In this document: positions 13,107 to 26,017 of the stretch, piece after piece
Layout: the number at the start of each line of letters is the position of its first letter
Numbering within the stretch: the first letter of the stretch is position 1
From: Cercis canadensis
Taxonomy: Eukaryota; Streptophyta; Magnoliopsida; Fabales; Fabaceae
Direction: 5' to 3'
Assembly: GCA_003255065.1 (NCBI GenBank)
Contig: QAOA01006130.1
Coordinates: 279,296 to 343,295, forward strand
Length of the DNA: 64,000 bases
Position numbers and translations under genes: made by a program
Notes under the pieces: model-generated
What the model was told of the DNA's origin: nothing
Seen by the model: only the letters and a program-made list of their open reading frames with translations
Database searches by the model: none

Positions 13107-14908
13107 CAACAAACATGTTACCAGCATTTGTTCAAATTTGGATGTCATTGAAATAATTAATCCGATACCGCAATATTCCATTAGAAATTTAATTTTTTAC
13201 ATTGGTCTATTGTATGGCTGAACTTCAATTTTATATTTGAACTCTTTTTGTCAGTTAAACTACAAAATAATTTCGTCGCTAAAAAAATTCATCACTACAA
13301 ATATTTTCGTTCCAAAAAGCTGCAGGGCATTTGCGAGAGTTCTTTTTCACTAACTAATTATTTTTAGAAGTTAATATTTTCTAATCAAGGATAGAAGAAT
13401 TCAGTAAAAAATTATAGTTAGATTAGATGATCGAATTGAATTCGAACTGAAACTACGCTTTTAAACTAAGACCGGTCCTGACCTACATTTAAGCAGGCTT
13501 TAACGAATATATTAAGTCCTCAAGGCCTATTAAAAGAAACAATATTAAGTTCAAGGCCGAAATTAAAAGGTAAGTGGACTGTAGGCCCTGCACCTATGAG
13601 GCCCATGATTAAGGCACCTTGGACATTACCTTCCGTCTACTATGATCACACATATCGGACAAAGAAAAATAGGGAAATATTACAAAAACAAAAGTACCTA
13701 TGATTCCACGGCAGAGCAAAATTGACAAGAGGAGGAGAACCTTGTAATTTGCAAAGGCTTTTCGATGGAACATGAAAGCCTACGAAGGGCCATTCACACC
13801 TTTCCGTTTTCAATGCTCACGTATCAGACAACGAAAAAAACAAAAACAAAAATCTGCCTATATATTTCTGGTGTCCGCAACAACTTCCAATTAAGAAAGT
13901 TCAGTAATTTGTTGCAATAAACGGTAGACCCTTATGATTCTATGGCACACAGGAATTCTTCGAAGACAGCAACAATCGGTGCTATAATGTATGAATCTTC
14001 CTATCGATGAAGATTTCAAATAACTACGCACAGACTAGCTCGGTAGACCCTTAAGAAATTTAGAATAAAAAAAAAAAAAATGAAACTAAAAGAATCCGGC
14101 GATTATGGATGATCCTGAAATTGCCTATAAACCAACACTATATATATGACATAGCATTAAGACTCAAATTTGAATATTGCAGGTTGAATGCCAGGGGGAA
14201 ATAAGTATCAAGAAATATTGGTTGCCTGATCCACAAGACCAAGTTCAGGCAGGGAAAGCACCTAGTTCTCCATGTATACAGTATCAGGAACAGTGAAACT
14301 TATAAATGATATAAATATTTTACCTACTGATCAGGCTGAGCAGATGCTTTTGATGAATCGCAAAAATTACACACAGCATAAATACCACTGCAACTTCCAT
14401 TAAAAGAATCTGATGATTAGTGTAAGCATTTATTTGATAAGCGAACGAAGTGATTAACCTACAATTTCAACTACGTAAAATTAGTAATAACAGCAGAAAT
14501 ATTCGTACAGCATGGCTCTATCAGAGCAGTGCTACATGCGTATGCCAAATTTCTTATTACTTGCAAGCAAAGATTATCAAACTTATGCCCACTAGCTGAA
14601 ATTCTTTTTTGGCACAATTATCAGATCACATTAGTTTGAAACTCCTAAGAACTTGCTGAGAAATTAATGATTAGGTTGGAGGACAAAATTTGCAACGTTT
14701 TGGTTAGAGCTGGCAGATGGCCGGCCAAGCCCAGCCCAGCCATAATATGGAATTCTCTTTTTTTTTTCAGCCTTTTAAATGCAAGTATATCCGTAAACAA
14801 AAATATAATATAAATCACAATTTAACAATTCAAATTAGTTCCATAAATGAAAATTCATCAAACAATTAAGTTTTTAAGTAGTAAAACTCAACAATATAGC
14901 ATACAATG
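13107..14908. other. Gene-poor AT-rich stretch
   Basis: No coding exon, RNA gene or clear repeat structure is seen in this stretch. It holds poly(A) tracts and short random reading frames only. Confidence 0.4.
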
Positions 14909-15187
14909 GTAGGCTTTTTGACTCAAATATTGTACTTGGGAAACTAATTTACGTATATATCGTAGTTTAGAACTTATTTACATAAATATTGTAGTTTTAA
15001 AAAAATAAAAACCAGAATATGGAGATGTGAGGACTACCATACACATCATTGGCCAGGTGGTGTGACAGTGGTTCACACCAACCAAGTTCTATTTTTTTAA
15101 AATAAAAACTACAATATTTGCGTTCAAAAATAACATAGATAAGTAATTTTTTTTTGTAAAGTATAATATTAGGGTCAAAATGCCTAC
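14909..15187. mobile_element. MITE-like element with long terminal inverted repeats
   Basis: The left end (from gtaggc at 14909) and right end (to gcctac at 15187) are imperfect inverted repeats that extend roughly 90 bp inward, including a shared aaatattgtagttttt stretch. The 279-bp unit is flanked on both sides by aatg (14905-14908 and 15188-15191), a possible short target-site duplication. It has no coding capacity and is typical of small non-autonomous DNA transposons. Superfamily not assigned. Confidence 0.55.
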
Positions 15188-15639
15188 AATGGCATCATAA
15201 TATAAGATTAAGTACTTTTGAACCTTAAAATAACTAATAACTGTTACTCATCCACAAATTTGAAATAAATAAGTCAAATTTAACACTTTGTGAAATAGAA
15301 TTGTAGTCCCATCATAATTTCGAGGTGAGGTAATCACCACCTCACATATATGACACTTTGCCCTATTCCTTCCATCCTCACTGGGTTCTAGCTTATGGAA
15401 ATGATCCCCACCACCTCACTAGGTTCTCTTACTAATAGCATTAGTAGTTTCCAAAATTTCTATAACATCATCAATAGATTCAAGATTGAAATCCATAACT
15501 GCAATGCAAACCACAGTCCAAACGCACAATAATTTTACAGCCATGAAAATTGAAAATAAAGCATTCCAAATTTAAGGTCCTACTAAATCAGCAGAAAGAA
15601 TTATCGAGTTCGTACAGAAACAAACAGAGAAAAACAATG

Positions 15640-15860
15640 AGGGTTAGAGAGAGAGAAACAGCGAGGGTGAGGATGAAACATGCATGAAAGAGAGATTGAG
15701 GGTGAGAGAGAGAGAGAGCGACATACATACATACGTCTGGCTATCTGTGCGAGTGCGAGATACGGTTTGCTGCTTGCGAGAAAGAGGGGTGCGACCATGC
15801 GAGAGAGAGGGACGGAGGGAGACTGAGAGATGCACTGCTGGTGGCGGTGGCTCTGCGAGG
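15640..15860. repeat. GA-rich low-complexity block
   Basis: A purine-rich stretch with repeated gaga runs. It produces overlapping low-complexity reading frames on both strands (Ser/Arg/Leu-rich) that are not credible proteins. GA/CT blocks like this often lie in plant 5' UTRs or promoters, but no attached gene could be identified. Confidence 0.6.
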
Positions 15861-16799
15861 GACGAGGGAGAAGAGTTAGGGATTTCAAACCCGCGGAACC
15901 ACAACTAACCCTAGGAGCAAATCTACAATTAAGCCCTCTCGCCTCTGATCCTACGAGCAAATAGACGTGGACCGTTGATTCCTCGAGTTAATGACGGCCA
16001 AGATTGCTTCAAGTTACGAATACAGGATTGTAAACCGTGGCAACGAGAAAGAACCAATAGAGTTTGTCTATTCCTTATTACAAGGATTATGACTTATCAC
16101 TCAGCGGCACTGGATTTTTTATTTTTGCAATTCTTTTTATTCACACTATCGTCGTCGCCGCTTCCGATTCCGAGCCCTTCACTCCTCAACAAGAAGTGTA
16201 GGCTATTTACCAAGTGGGCTTTTAACTACCCACTGTAGCCCAGTTCTGGAAGCAATCCATGCTAAGAAGCAAAAAGTCCCCATATCTCCGATTACACTTT
16301 TTTTTTGGGATAAAGCATTCTATGTCTATTTAGTGAATGAAAAAAGGTAAAAACATAAAAAATTATAAAGTATTAATGTAATACATATTAAAAATTCAAG
16401 AAAAAAAAAAGTCTATGTGTAAACAACCTGTAATGTCATCCCACATTATATCATGATGTTCACAGCGTAGCTTTAACTAACCCCATGTGAAGGTGAAGTT
16501 CCTCCAAAGATTTTATCAATTAAGTAACATCCATTTTATTTGCATCATTAACCAACATCCATTATTCTCTCTCAAATTCACAAATTCTCTTTTTTAAGTG
16601 TTGTAGCCTGTATGTTTATGACTGGTGTGTTTTCAATATGTATACACTTCAAATATATCATTTCTCAGCGGCCTTGTTTACTCTTTTTTCTTTTTCTGTG
16701 CTTTGTGTAACAGAAGATGTGCCTTTTAATTCAGGATCATTCACTTACTATTACATGCTTTCTCCAAAATCAATTTAGTGTAGCTATGTGAGAGGCATT

Positions 16800-17560
16800 A
16801 TAAAAAAGAGAGGTATTTGAGGACAACACGAAGCTCGGCAACATAAATGATGCGTTCGCGTATCCGAAGGATCAAAACGGAGTGTTTGGATACCAAATTG
16901 TAGGATGACCTTGGTTATCGCAATGGGATGAACCCTTAACAAGGAAGGATCCTTGGTAAGTTCAAATTCAAGTTATTTGCCCAAGAACAATAGGGAAGCT
17001 TTCAATCCAGAGAAACTCAATAATTCAGAAACTAAATAATATTAATCTCAAAACTATTTTGCAAAGGCATACACGAATTCCTTATATAGGCAATTCGGCT
17101 AGGAGGCTACAAGCTATGATGGATCCTCTAAGAAAGTTAATAAAACCCTAATACCCAGTTTGGCCCATAGACATAAAGGCCCAAAATATTAAAAAAGAAT
17201 TTAAAACTAATTAAATGTTTTGGCCCATAAACATAAAGACCCAAAAATAAAACTAATTAAATTAAACATAATTTTTGGCTTGCTCCAAACTTGGGCTCCA
17301 AGCTGGCCCATGTGCACCTTCTACAAGAGACAGATAAGTGATCTATCTCAACTTTGAACTTGGCCCAACTACTCTTTCCTTGGTCTGCACCTCTTGAACT
17401 AGGCTCAACAATGCCTCTCTTACTCGCTTAGCTCTGCTTCTAGTCATCAGGCCTCTAACTCCAAGCAAGGGATCATGAACACTCATAGGGTTAGGGCGTG
17501 TAGCAAGCTGATTCGCATAAATAAATATCCCTAAATGAGAGGAATCTACAAAGGTCAAGT
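16800..17560. other. Possible retroelement-derived fragment
   Basis: This stretch differs in texture from its surroundings. It has repeated phrases such as ttggcccataaacataaa/ttggcccatagacataaa (near 17159 and 17219), several ggccca motifs and a t(c)-rich tract, resembling degraded LTR or internal sequence of a plant retroelement. No protease, reverse transcriptase or integrase frame and no LTR pair were found, so the call is weak. Confidence 0.2.
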
Positions 17561-18678
17561 TAAGTTATACTATAAGGTGTATAAAGATAATTTAAAGTAT
17601 AACGAAAGAGTCACAAACTAGATAGGCTGAGCTTAAATTGATCAAACAAATATAATGGGAATCTGGTTTTGCAGGAACGTAACAACCAAAAAATGACAAA
17701 ATCCATAACATCATACGAGGGGGTCAGTAAGTATAATGTAATTCTTTATTGTTTTTTGTTTTGTAAAAAAGTATAATTTAACTTTTAACTTGGTAAGCGT
17801 ACGTTAGATTGCAGTATGGTTGTACAATTAAATTATGGAGAGCCCATAAAAGGGTGGATGGTGTTGTCATTTTACTGAAGAAAGAGAACCTTGCTTGCCA
17901 CTTGCCAGCCTCAGTAGAGGCACATTGCAGTGGTGCTCCTTGTACTTGTTTTGGTTGTTTTCTTACTATTCCATGCTTTATTCCTTTGGGTACCCCGAAA
18001 GAGACATCAAACCCATATCTCTTGTTTCCTTCAGACAAGGTTATCTATGTTTGAAAACGAAAGAGAACTATATGTTTACACACACAGCTGGAACCAAGGC
18101 ACAACTCCATGTTCTACTTCAAAGTTAGGATAAGGGATTGGACCTAGCTAGGCAACAAAAAATATTTTCGCAAAAACATTTGTTCAAAAACAATGCTAAA
18201 TTGCTAATTAGGTGATTATCTATAGCGCAATGTGGCATTTGTTTAATGTATGTGATTGACGAGAAGACCTTAGCGGTCCCATGTTTCTGTCTTTCTCTCT
18301 GTTCTTTTAAAAGGGAGTTTCCTTTTATAATCTAAGCATGTAAGAGCTATGATTGCGTGGAACTTGTCTACATGGTTTTGGTAATTAAATAAAGGAAAAC
18401 AATTAGTTTTCTTTGAATTCATTAGGGTGGATTAAAGACTTTCATAATTAAAGTCATTATGGGATATCTTTTTTTTTTTTCCCCCTTTTTACTAATAAAG
18501 TCAATTATTGAAGAACAAAAAGGCACCTTCCTGTCTAAACCTTGCACCATAATTGATCCCTATGTGCTCTGATGCATCTTATCTTGCTTCCATTTGATGA
18601 CCTTTAAGGCTAAGATATTCTTATTAAATGGTTATTTTATAATTAAATTTGTCATAAATTAGTGCAAATAATTTACTG

Positions 18679-18789
18679 TTACTACTGTTTCACTTACAGC
18701 TATTACTGCTATTTACTTACAGCTGCTGTTACTACTGTTTCACTTACATCTATTACTGCTATTTACTTACAGCTGCTGTTACTACTGTT
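18679..18789 (+). repeat. 50-bp tandem duplication
   Basis: Unit 18679-18728 is followed directly by a second copy 18729-18778 with one change (acagct to acatct), then an 11-bp start of a third copy. The unit is built from short ttac/ctg phrases. It is non-coding, and a single N lies 63 bp downstream (18852). Confidence 0.85.
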
Positions 18790-20701
18790 ACTTTATTTTG
18801 AATAAAGTCCATTAGTCTTCATTATGTAGGAGTCAGTTATGATCTTTTCTTNCTGATATTTGTGTTTGTTTTCCTCTTATGGTTTTCGGACTCGAATCCG
18901 ATTATGTCACTTGAGTCATATTATTTAGATTTGAGCCGTACATTTCATTAAAGTTTATTTGAATTATTAAAACACATTAATATTTAATGGGTAATATGAG
19001 TTTTAATGGAATGTACAACTTAGATTTAAGCAACATAATTCAAGTAACATGACCGAATTCAAATCCGATGGTTCTCTGTTACCTAAGTAACCATTGCTAA
19101 AAAACATTGAATGATTCACAATTGTAATTAAACAAATAAGAAGAGTACTTCAATTGCCAAAAGAAATAAAGATTAGAAGATGATAATATCAAAGGATAAC
19201 TTAATCAGAATCGCATTTTCCTTTTGGTGGGCACATAAAATCTTTAGTTGGTTAGGAGAAGACTAAGCACATCCCAACCACTTTCATCATTTATTTGGTC
19301 AAAACCAAATGCGTCTATCTTTTAATTTATAGCTAAACTACCTACTTTGAGTTGCCCAAAGTCTTCACGACATGCTTAAGCATCATATTTTCAATATAGA
19401 TAAAAACACAATTTAATTTAGGCATAGTATGCTAATACTATCAATTAAATAAGAAAATACACTTTTTGCATGTGGAGGTTGACAAATGTTACTAACTTTC
19501 CGGATTGGTCGCCTCAGGGATCCCCTTAATTTTTATAAAAATAATGATTTCTCCTATTATTTTTATTTTTTAAAAAAATAGTCACAGTAACAAGGAAGGA
19601 ACACCATATCAAAACAGTTCCATTGTCCTACATGGAATTCCATTTCCAATTATTAAAAAGGGGAGTATTCTCCGTTTTCAAAAATACCCTTAGCTTCCTT
19701 GGAATAACCCATTCAAGTCCCTACACAACACATTCCCCTCTTGGGAACTTGTATTTAGACACATGGAGTATGTTACGACATGGGCTTTTCGTAATTTACA
19801 ATGTTAGGAAATGTCCCTTTGGTCCCCACTATGACAATGACACTATGCAAGATTCATCCTCTGTAAAGTCTTGGGATTTTGGAAGGTTTAGGATTTTTTG
19901 GTCCCCTCTCGGCCGAGAGAACTGCACTTGCTCCTAGCACGGCTTAATGTTTTTCTTTTTCGTTCTTTTACATAGACAAATTTGACCTCGGCTCCCTAAT
20001 TGTATAGTTAGGAATTTGCAAAAGAAAATAGTAAAGTAAAAGGCATACTTTTGGGGTTACTTTTTAAATGTGTTAGAAGTTAAACGGCTTTGAGGTCAAC
20101 ACCATGAATTTGATATGGTATGGTTATGTTAAGTGAATTTTCCGTTTTGAAATTTTCAACTGACCTTTCGTTAGCAGGACAGCTGAACATCTTAAATTTT
20201 TGATGGAAAAAAAAAATGAACAGCCTTGACTAATGGTGTATAATTTGTGTGTCTATATAGATGCATGGGGCATGATGGTGTATAATACTACCAATTGTAT
20301 ACATAAGGACACAATTGACCTGTATTAAAAAGAAAAGCCACTTGAGCTTAAATTAGGCTGTTCACCAACTCCTCATCATCATGTTAGCGTAAGGGGAAGT
20401 ACTTGATGTTTTTGAGAAAAAAACTTGAAGCAGGCAACAGCATACTCGTGTATAATTGTGATGATTACCCACGAAGTCTCAATTGAGTATTGAAGCAAAA
20501 TCTCGTTGAAAATAACCCAAATTGAAAGCTGAACTTGACTAGTGATATGGTGGCATAAAACTTCTTATGTTTGTACTAAAGCAATCATGTGAGCAGTGGT
20601 ACCACCATCTAGTGTTGCTTTCTGGTTATTTTTGGAATATATGGGCATATTGGTAATCCGGCTTCACACTGCTAATGCCCTCTTATATGAGGTAAAAATC
20701 C
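18790..20701. other. Intergenic stretch with one unresolved base
   Basis: AT-rich DNA without a recognisable gene. The single N is at 18852. A 104-codon frame at 19623-19937 has no recognisable motif and is not called. The far end probably belongs to the promoter of the IRKI-type gene. Confidence 0.4.
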
Positions 20702-20727
20702 CTCTCTCTCTCTCTCTCTCTCTCTCT
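20702..20727 (+). repeat. (CT)13 microsatellite
   Basis: A perfect dinucleotide run of 26 bp lies about 280 bp before the start codon of the IRKI-type gene. Pyrimidine tracts at this distance are common in plant core promoters and 5' UTRs; it is also a likely polymorphic marker. Confidence 0.95.
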
Positions 20728-21010
20728 TATTCACATGCCCTTATTCCATTAGTTTTCCTTTGAGAACAAAGACAAAATGTCATTGGATTTATGAAGCCTC
20801 TCTCTACCTCTTCTTCTATTTTCTGGTTCTCCAAGATTCTAAGCTAGATATGGTCCTCCTCTCTGGAAATTAAATCCAACCGTTGGATACCCACTTGTTC
20901 ATCCATTTTGTTCTTTTCGCTCACCAAGAATTCTGAGTATATATAATATTGCATATATTATCTTGTTGGAATTTACATGTTCTACTTGGTTCTTTCCTGT
21001 GTTGTGTTCC

Positions 21011-23320
21011 ATGGCCGTAGCAGCTTCTAAGAGGCAGATTTTTCGAGACCATAATGAGGATAGCAACAATGGCAACCCTGAAATAAGTAGAGAGGAAATC
21101 CAGAGCGCCATTGCAAAAGCAGTGGAGCTGAGAGCACTTCATGCCGCTTTAATGCAAGGGAATAGCCCAGCCAATGCTAGATTCCCATCTCCTTCCCCTG
21201 CTTCCCGCCCTTCTTCTCAGTTCTCTGCTCAAGATTACCCTGTTTTCACCCCGGTAACGATATTTTCTTTCATAACTTGCTCTTGTACTTCTTTCCTCAA
21301 CTGGATTTCACAAAAAAAAACCCACTCTTAAGTCTGATCAACGTAACAAATTACTGTTGCTAGAATATGCCTGAAATGTGCTTGTTTCTATTCATCATAA
21401 TATCTATCAATTCTGAGACACTCAATTCCTGGAATCCTGCTCTCAATGTTTTTTGTTATTCTCCTATTCCTATCCCCTCAAACGCCTAGCATGAAATGAG
21501 CTTTCACTTGTTTGATTTTTAGGATCATTGCTTTATTTTGCCTGTCATGGAACTTTTCATGTTCATAAAATTAACAGAACTGAACGCTGTGAGGCTCAAT
21601 TCCAAAATTATGATGTTTATTGCCTCATTCCTAATATTTGAAAACCATTATCAAATTTTCCCCTTTTTTCTGTTCTGCCATTGTTTCCGGGTTTCTGTCT
21701 ATCTTAATGACTACAACTTGTTCCCATCCCCAGTTAATTTCTTTCTTTTTTTCGTGGGTAACTTTCTAATATGAGAATCATTGACAGAGCTATGAAGATG
21801 ACCCAGTGCCAGGGTATAATCAAAACCCCATGAGAAGCAGAACAATATCAGGAAGTTGGGATGAGAACGGGTTAGAAACAGGAAACAACATAGAAACCAT
21901 CGTACCAGATTATAAGGAGAAGCTGACTTCAAGAAAGGGAGTAGCTTCTGGTTTTGTCAACTTAGAATCTCATATTTGTCCTGCTGATGATAGCAAATCT
22001 GTAACTGGTTCTAGTGCAAACCACATTACTGTGCTTCAAACATCACCTGTGAATGACTACTTCAAGTCCAGAAGGAGAAACAGTTTGGAGGACTTCAAGT
22101 CCGTGTCCTCCTGCAATAGGTGCAAGCCTGCAATCTTAACCAGCGAAGTTGAAAATACAAGGAACAGCAGGAGTTCCAATATTGTTGTTCCGCTCACTGA
22201 TTCTCACTCATCTATTCAATCACAACCCAAAAGCAAGGGGGTCATTTCATGGCTGTTTCCTCGGTTAAAGAAGAAGCATAAGAATGAGAATTCCCCAAAC
22301 AGAACAGAATCTGAAGAGGTTTCTCAGGTTCTAAAGGATTTGGGCATTATGTCGATTGAGACGTTGAAAAAGGAGTTGTTAGAAGCAAATGAGAACAGAG
22401 ACGCGGCATTAATGGAGGTTTCTGAAATGAAATCTTCATTGGGTGAGCTTAAACAAAAGCTGGAGTATTTGGAGGGTTACTGTGAAGAGCTCAAGAAAGC
22501 TTTAAGACTAGCAACGCAGGCAAAGGATTCCCAACTTGGTGAAAAGCTTAGTAATCTTTCCAAAAGGGGAAAATCTTTTGATGGGAATGGAGAGAATTTG
22601 ATGCCTGTCAGTGAGGAAGTGATGGTGGAGGGGTTTCTGCAGATAGTATCAGAATCAAGATTATCAGTGAAGCAATTCTGCAAAACCCTTATAGGCCAGA
22701 TTGAAGAAAACGACCTGTCCTTAATGGACAATTTAAATTTGCTTCTTCAACCGTACAAGCTTTCTCTGAATGCCAAGTATTCGAAGGTAGTCTTATACCA
22801 TTTCGAAGCCTTCGTAAATCAATCTCTCTACCAAGACTTTGAGAATTGTGTATTCCAAAAGAATGGCTGCCCAAAGTACTTAGACCCTCAACAGGATCGC
22901 CAATCACAGTTCCAATCATTTGTTGCACTCAGGAATTTGAGCTGGAACGAGGTATTGAGGAAGGGGACCAAATATTACAGTGAAGACTTCAGCAAGTTCT
23001 GTGACCAGAAAATGAGTTGTATTATTACTACCCTGAATTGGACGAGACCTTGGCCTGAACAGCTGCTTCAAGCTTTCTTTGTTGCTGCAAAATGTATATG
23101 GTTGCTTCATTTGCTGGCCTTTTCTTTCAATCCACCGCTGGGAATTTTAAGGGTTGAAGAAAATACAAGCTTTGATCAACATTACATGGAAGATATGTGT
23201 ATGGAAAGGCAGAGGCCACATGGTCCAAGCCGGGTTAAGATCGTGGTGATGCCTGGGTTTTATGTTCTGGATAGGGTCTTAAGGTGTAAAGTTCTTTGCA
23301 GGTACAAATCTGCAGCCTAA
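21011..23320 (+). CDS. IRKI: IRK-interacting protein-like (IRKI/GIL1 family)
   Basis: Two exons, 21011-21253 and 21788-23320, join in phase 0 to give 591 residues. The N-terminus has EIQSAIAKAVELRALHAALM followed by a Ser/Pro-rich stretch and SAQDYPVFTP/SYEDDP across the splice, the signature I associate with Arabidopsis IRKI. A basic motif (ISWLFPRLKKKHKNE) lies near residues 233-248 and a coiled coil near 268-327 (LKKELLEANENRDAALMEV). The C-terminal family domain holds NWTRPWPEQLLQAFF, LLHLLAFSFNPPLGILRVEE and a VMPGFYVLDRVLRCKVLCRY end. Related GIL1 proteins act in light and gravity responses; IRKI binds a leucine-rich receptor kinase. Likely cytoplasmic or membrane-peripheral. An upstream in-frame ATG at 20963 is possible, but the family start MAVAASKRQ fits 21011 better. 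A (CT)13 tract lies upstream. Confidence 0.88.
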
Positions 23321-24142
23321 GGAAAATCTCGAAATAAGTCCATTCTCTTTTGCTTTTCTTAAGTCTCTCCTCTATTAAAGCTTGTAACAACCTAGTTGAT
23401 GTGCTCATTATTGCTAAAATTGGTTTATTCTATTGCCAACTACGTTACTTGATGCTTTTCAATTGGTAGGTGAAGATTCTAAAGCGTAAGCCATAAAACT
23501 AAACCATTTTTACTTTCGAAGTATGCATATATACACAAGCTCTGCAGATTCGTGTAGTCCATATACAAAGGATGAGAAGTTAAACAGAGGAATGTAAAAC
23601 AGAAAAGAGAGTTTGAGTATGCTTGGTTTCCTGCCTCCTAAGTGATTTATAGGAGGAATGAAATGACATTATTTTTTTGTAAAGTTATTCTCCATGTCTT
23701 GATACCCCTTAATAAACAATAAGGACAGCCATCGAAATTAACGTGAAGTGGGTGGAAAGCGTTGCGCGCCACTTGTTCATCTTCTTTTCGTTTGACAAAA
23801 AAGTCTGTTCTTTTTTTCTTAGTGCAATTTTCTTTAGTGCAAAAGTAGGTTCTTGTCTCATATTTTAAATTCAATAAAATTTAAATTGTGTTAATTATGT
23901 TAGTATAAAAATAATTAAAAAAATGAGATATCATATCTCAAGAGTATAGAATAGTTTCACCCAAACAAAGATGAAAAGTTTGTTGAAAATCATTCCTTTT
24001 TTTTTTTCGTAAGTCTATGGTGCATTTAATTTTCCCAATAAAGTAAGAGACCACAGAGACAGGAATTAGTATTCAACTTTCAACGTCAGTTAATCTTTCA
24101 TTGTTTCTCTGTCCCTTCCACTCCCCTGTTCTCTCAATACCA
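23321..24142. other. Intergenic stretch between IRKI-like gene and UGT
   Basis: IRKI-like 3' UTR and UGT promoter. AT-rich, no exon or RNA gene recognised. Confidence 0.4.
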
Positions 24143-25627
24143 ATGGCAGCAAAAGGCGAAAGCATAATCTTATTCCCATTCATGGCACAAGGCCATATTA
24201 TCCCTTTCTTGGCGTTAGCCCTTCAGATAGAGCAAACAAGAAAAAATTACGCCATCACTATAGTCAACACCCCTTTAAACATCATAAAGCTTAGGGCCTC
24301 TATACCAGCAGAGTCCTCCATCAACCTCCTTGAAATCCCTTTTGCCAGCTCCGATCATGGTCTCCCTCCAAATACAGAGAATACTGATGTGCTATCATAT
24401 CAGCTCGTTCTTCGTCTCCTTGAAGCCTCAACATCTCTGAGACCAGCTTTCAAGGAACTCCTCCAAAAACTCATGGATCCACAACTAGGGCATCGTCCAC
24501 TATGTATTATTGCGGACTTTTTCTTTGGATGGGCAGCAAGTGTGGCCAAAGAGCTGGGTTTGTTCCATTTAATCTTCAGCGGGGCCAGTGGGTATGGCTT
24601 GGCCTGTTATTACTCTCTCTGGATGAATCTTCCACATCGGAAGGTGAATTCCAATGAGTTCTCATTGCCTGATTTTCCAGAAGTTCACACTATTCATAAG
24701 ACACAGTTACCCACTAATATATCAGAGGCCAATGGTGCTGATGCTTGGTCGCTCTTCATAAGAAAGAATTTATCTCAGTGGGTCAACTCGGATGGAATTT
24801 TGTTCAACACAATCCAAGAGTTTGACTCGCTTGGATTGCTCTACTTCCGACGAAAGCTCGGCCGGCCGGTTTGGGCAATCGGGCCGGTTCTCTTGTCAAC
24901 GGAAAGCAGATCGCGTGGAAAACGAGGTGGGATTAGTCCAGAGCTTTGCAGGGAATGGCTTAATACAAAACCTTTGAATTCGGTGTTGTTTGTGTCTTTT
25001 GGGTCTATGAACACAATCTCTGCCTCGCAGATGATGCAATTGGCTCTCGCCCTGGAGGATAGCCGAAAGAATTTCATATGGGTTGTGCGGCCACCTATTG
25101 GTTTCAACATTAATTCGGAGTTCAAAGCCGAAGAATGGTTACCACTAGGGTTTTTAGGAAGGATTCAAGAGTCCAAGAGAGGGTTGATAGTGCATGATTG
25201 GGCACCCCAAATGGAAATTCTCTCACACGTAGCCATATCTGCATTTTTGAGTCACTGCGGATGGAACTCAGTGCTGGAAGCGCTTAGTCATGGCGTGCCA
25301 ATTCTTGGGTGGCCTACGGCTGCCGAGCAGTTTTTCAATTGCAAGTTGTTGGAGGAAGAAGTTGGTGTTTGTTTGGAGGTAGCTAGAGGGAAGAGCTGCG
25401 AGGTCAGGCATGAAGATATAGCTGCAAAAATTGAATTAGCAATGGGCGACGGGGAGAATGGAAAGGAGATGCGAAGGAAAGCTAGTAACATAAAATTTTT
25501 GATTAGGAACGCCATGAAAAATGAGGATACCTACAAGGGGTCTTCTGTAAAAGCCATGGATGACTTTCTATCTGCTGCAGTAGCGTCCATCAAAGAGAAA
25601 ACTGAAAAGACACGAGACCGAAATTGA
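24143..25627 (+). CDS. UGT92A1: UDP-glycosyltransferase, UGT92A1-like
   Basis: A single exon of 494 residues in the plant family-1 glycosyltransferases, which move a sugar (usually glucose) from UDP-sugar to small acceptors in the cytosol. The N-terminus LFPFMAQGHIIPFLALALQI has the catalytic His of the GT1 fold. The C-terminal PSPG donor-binding box spans residues 353-396, starting WAPQMEILSH, containing SHCGWNS and ending AAEQ; the final Gln suggests UDP-glucose. Length and phrases such as SSDHGLP, FNTIQEFD and NFIWVVRPPIG match the UGT92A group. The ATG at 24143 was preferred over 24101 because family members begin a few residues before the FPFMxQGH motif. Acceptor cannot be read from sequence. 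The frame is intact, with no odd residues. Confidence 0.92.
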   Translation: MAAKGESIILFPFMAQGHIIPFLALALQIEQTRKNYAITIVNTPLNIIKLRASIPAESSINLLEIPFASSDHGLPPNTENTDVLSYQLVLRLLEASTSLRPAFKELLQKLMDPQLGHRPLCIIADFFFGWAASVAKELGLFHLIFSGASGYGLACYYSLWMNLPHRKVNSNEFSLPDFPEVHTIHKTQLPTNISEANGADAWSLFIRKNLSQWVNSDGILFNTIQEFDSLGLLYFRRKLGRPVWAIGPVLLSTESRSRGKRGGISPELCREWLNTKPLNSVLFVSFGSMNTISASQMMQLALALEDSRKNFIWVVRPPIGFNINSEFKAEEWLPLGFLGRIQESKRGLIVHDWAPQMEILSHVAISAFLSHCGWNSVLEALSHGVPILGWPTAAEQFFNCKLLEEEVGVCLEVARGKSCEVRHEDIAAKIELAMGDGENGKEMRRKASNIKFLIRNAMKNEDTYKGSSVKAMDDFLSAAVASIKEKTEKTRDRN

Positions 25628-26017
25628 AGGAATAATTAGCTGTATTTCCTTTGTTTCTTTCCTAAGCAGGGAAGAAATCTTTTTTTTTTTTTTTTTTTTT
25701 TTTTCGGCNTTTTTTTTTTTTTTTTGTTTGCGGCCATAGAAGGAGACTTGAATTTCAATTTGGTATAACTAGTTCCGAGTCTACTGACTATTGAGTGGAG
25801 CTTTATCTATATCACGATTTGTATCAAGCTTGTAAACCATTTTCAGGGCATACCCTATTACGCGATTTTCCTAATAATTATGGTTGCAACAAGTGCCAAA
25901 AATGATGTTTATGTACATGGGAATATACTTCCCCGTGATACAAAATGCCCATCGGCATAGATATCTCTTTAACAATGTCAAGCAAGCTCATGCTCAGTTC
26001 TCTATAGATGAACTTTA
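25628..26017. other. Intergenic poly-T tract with unresolved base
   Basis: Between two convergent genes (UGT on plus, JMJ30 on minus). A T run from 25681 is interrupted at 25705-25708 (cggc) and by N at 25709, then continues as T. The true homopolymer length is uncertain and the N probably marks a sequence join. Confidence 0.7.

Noticed and set aside
15601-15960. Reading frames of 74-119 codons in the GA-rich block
   Set aside because: Low-complexity translation of GA/CT repeats on both strands, with no family motif.
15601-18100. Possible CRISPR-like or origin-like repeats
   Set aside because: The repeats here are simple low-complexity DNA in a eukaryotic genome; no regular spacing with unique spacers.
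19623-19937. 104-codon plus-strand frame
   Set aside because: No recognisable domain, no splice or codon pattern support, and an AT-rich context.
20963-21010. Earlier in-frame ATG for the IRKI-like protein
   Set aside because: It adds a hydrophobic leader not expected in the family; MAVAASKRQ at 21011 fits better. Not fully excluded.
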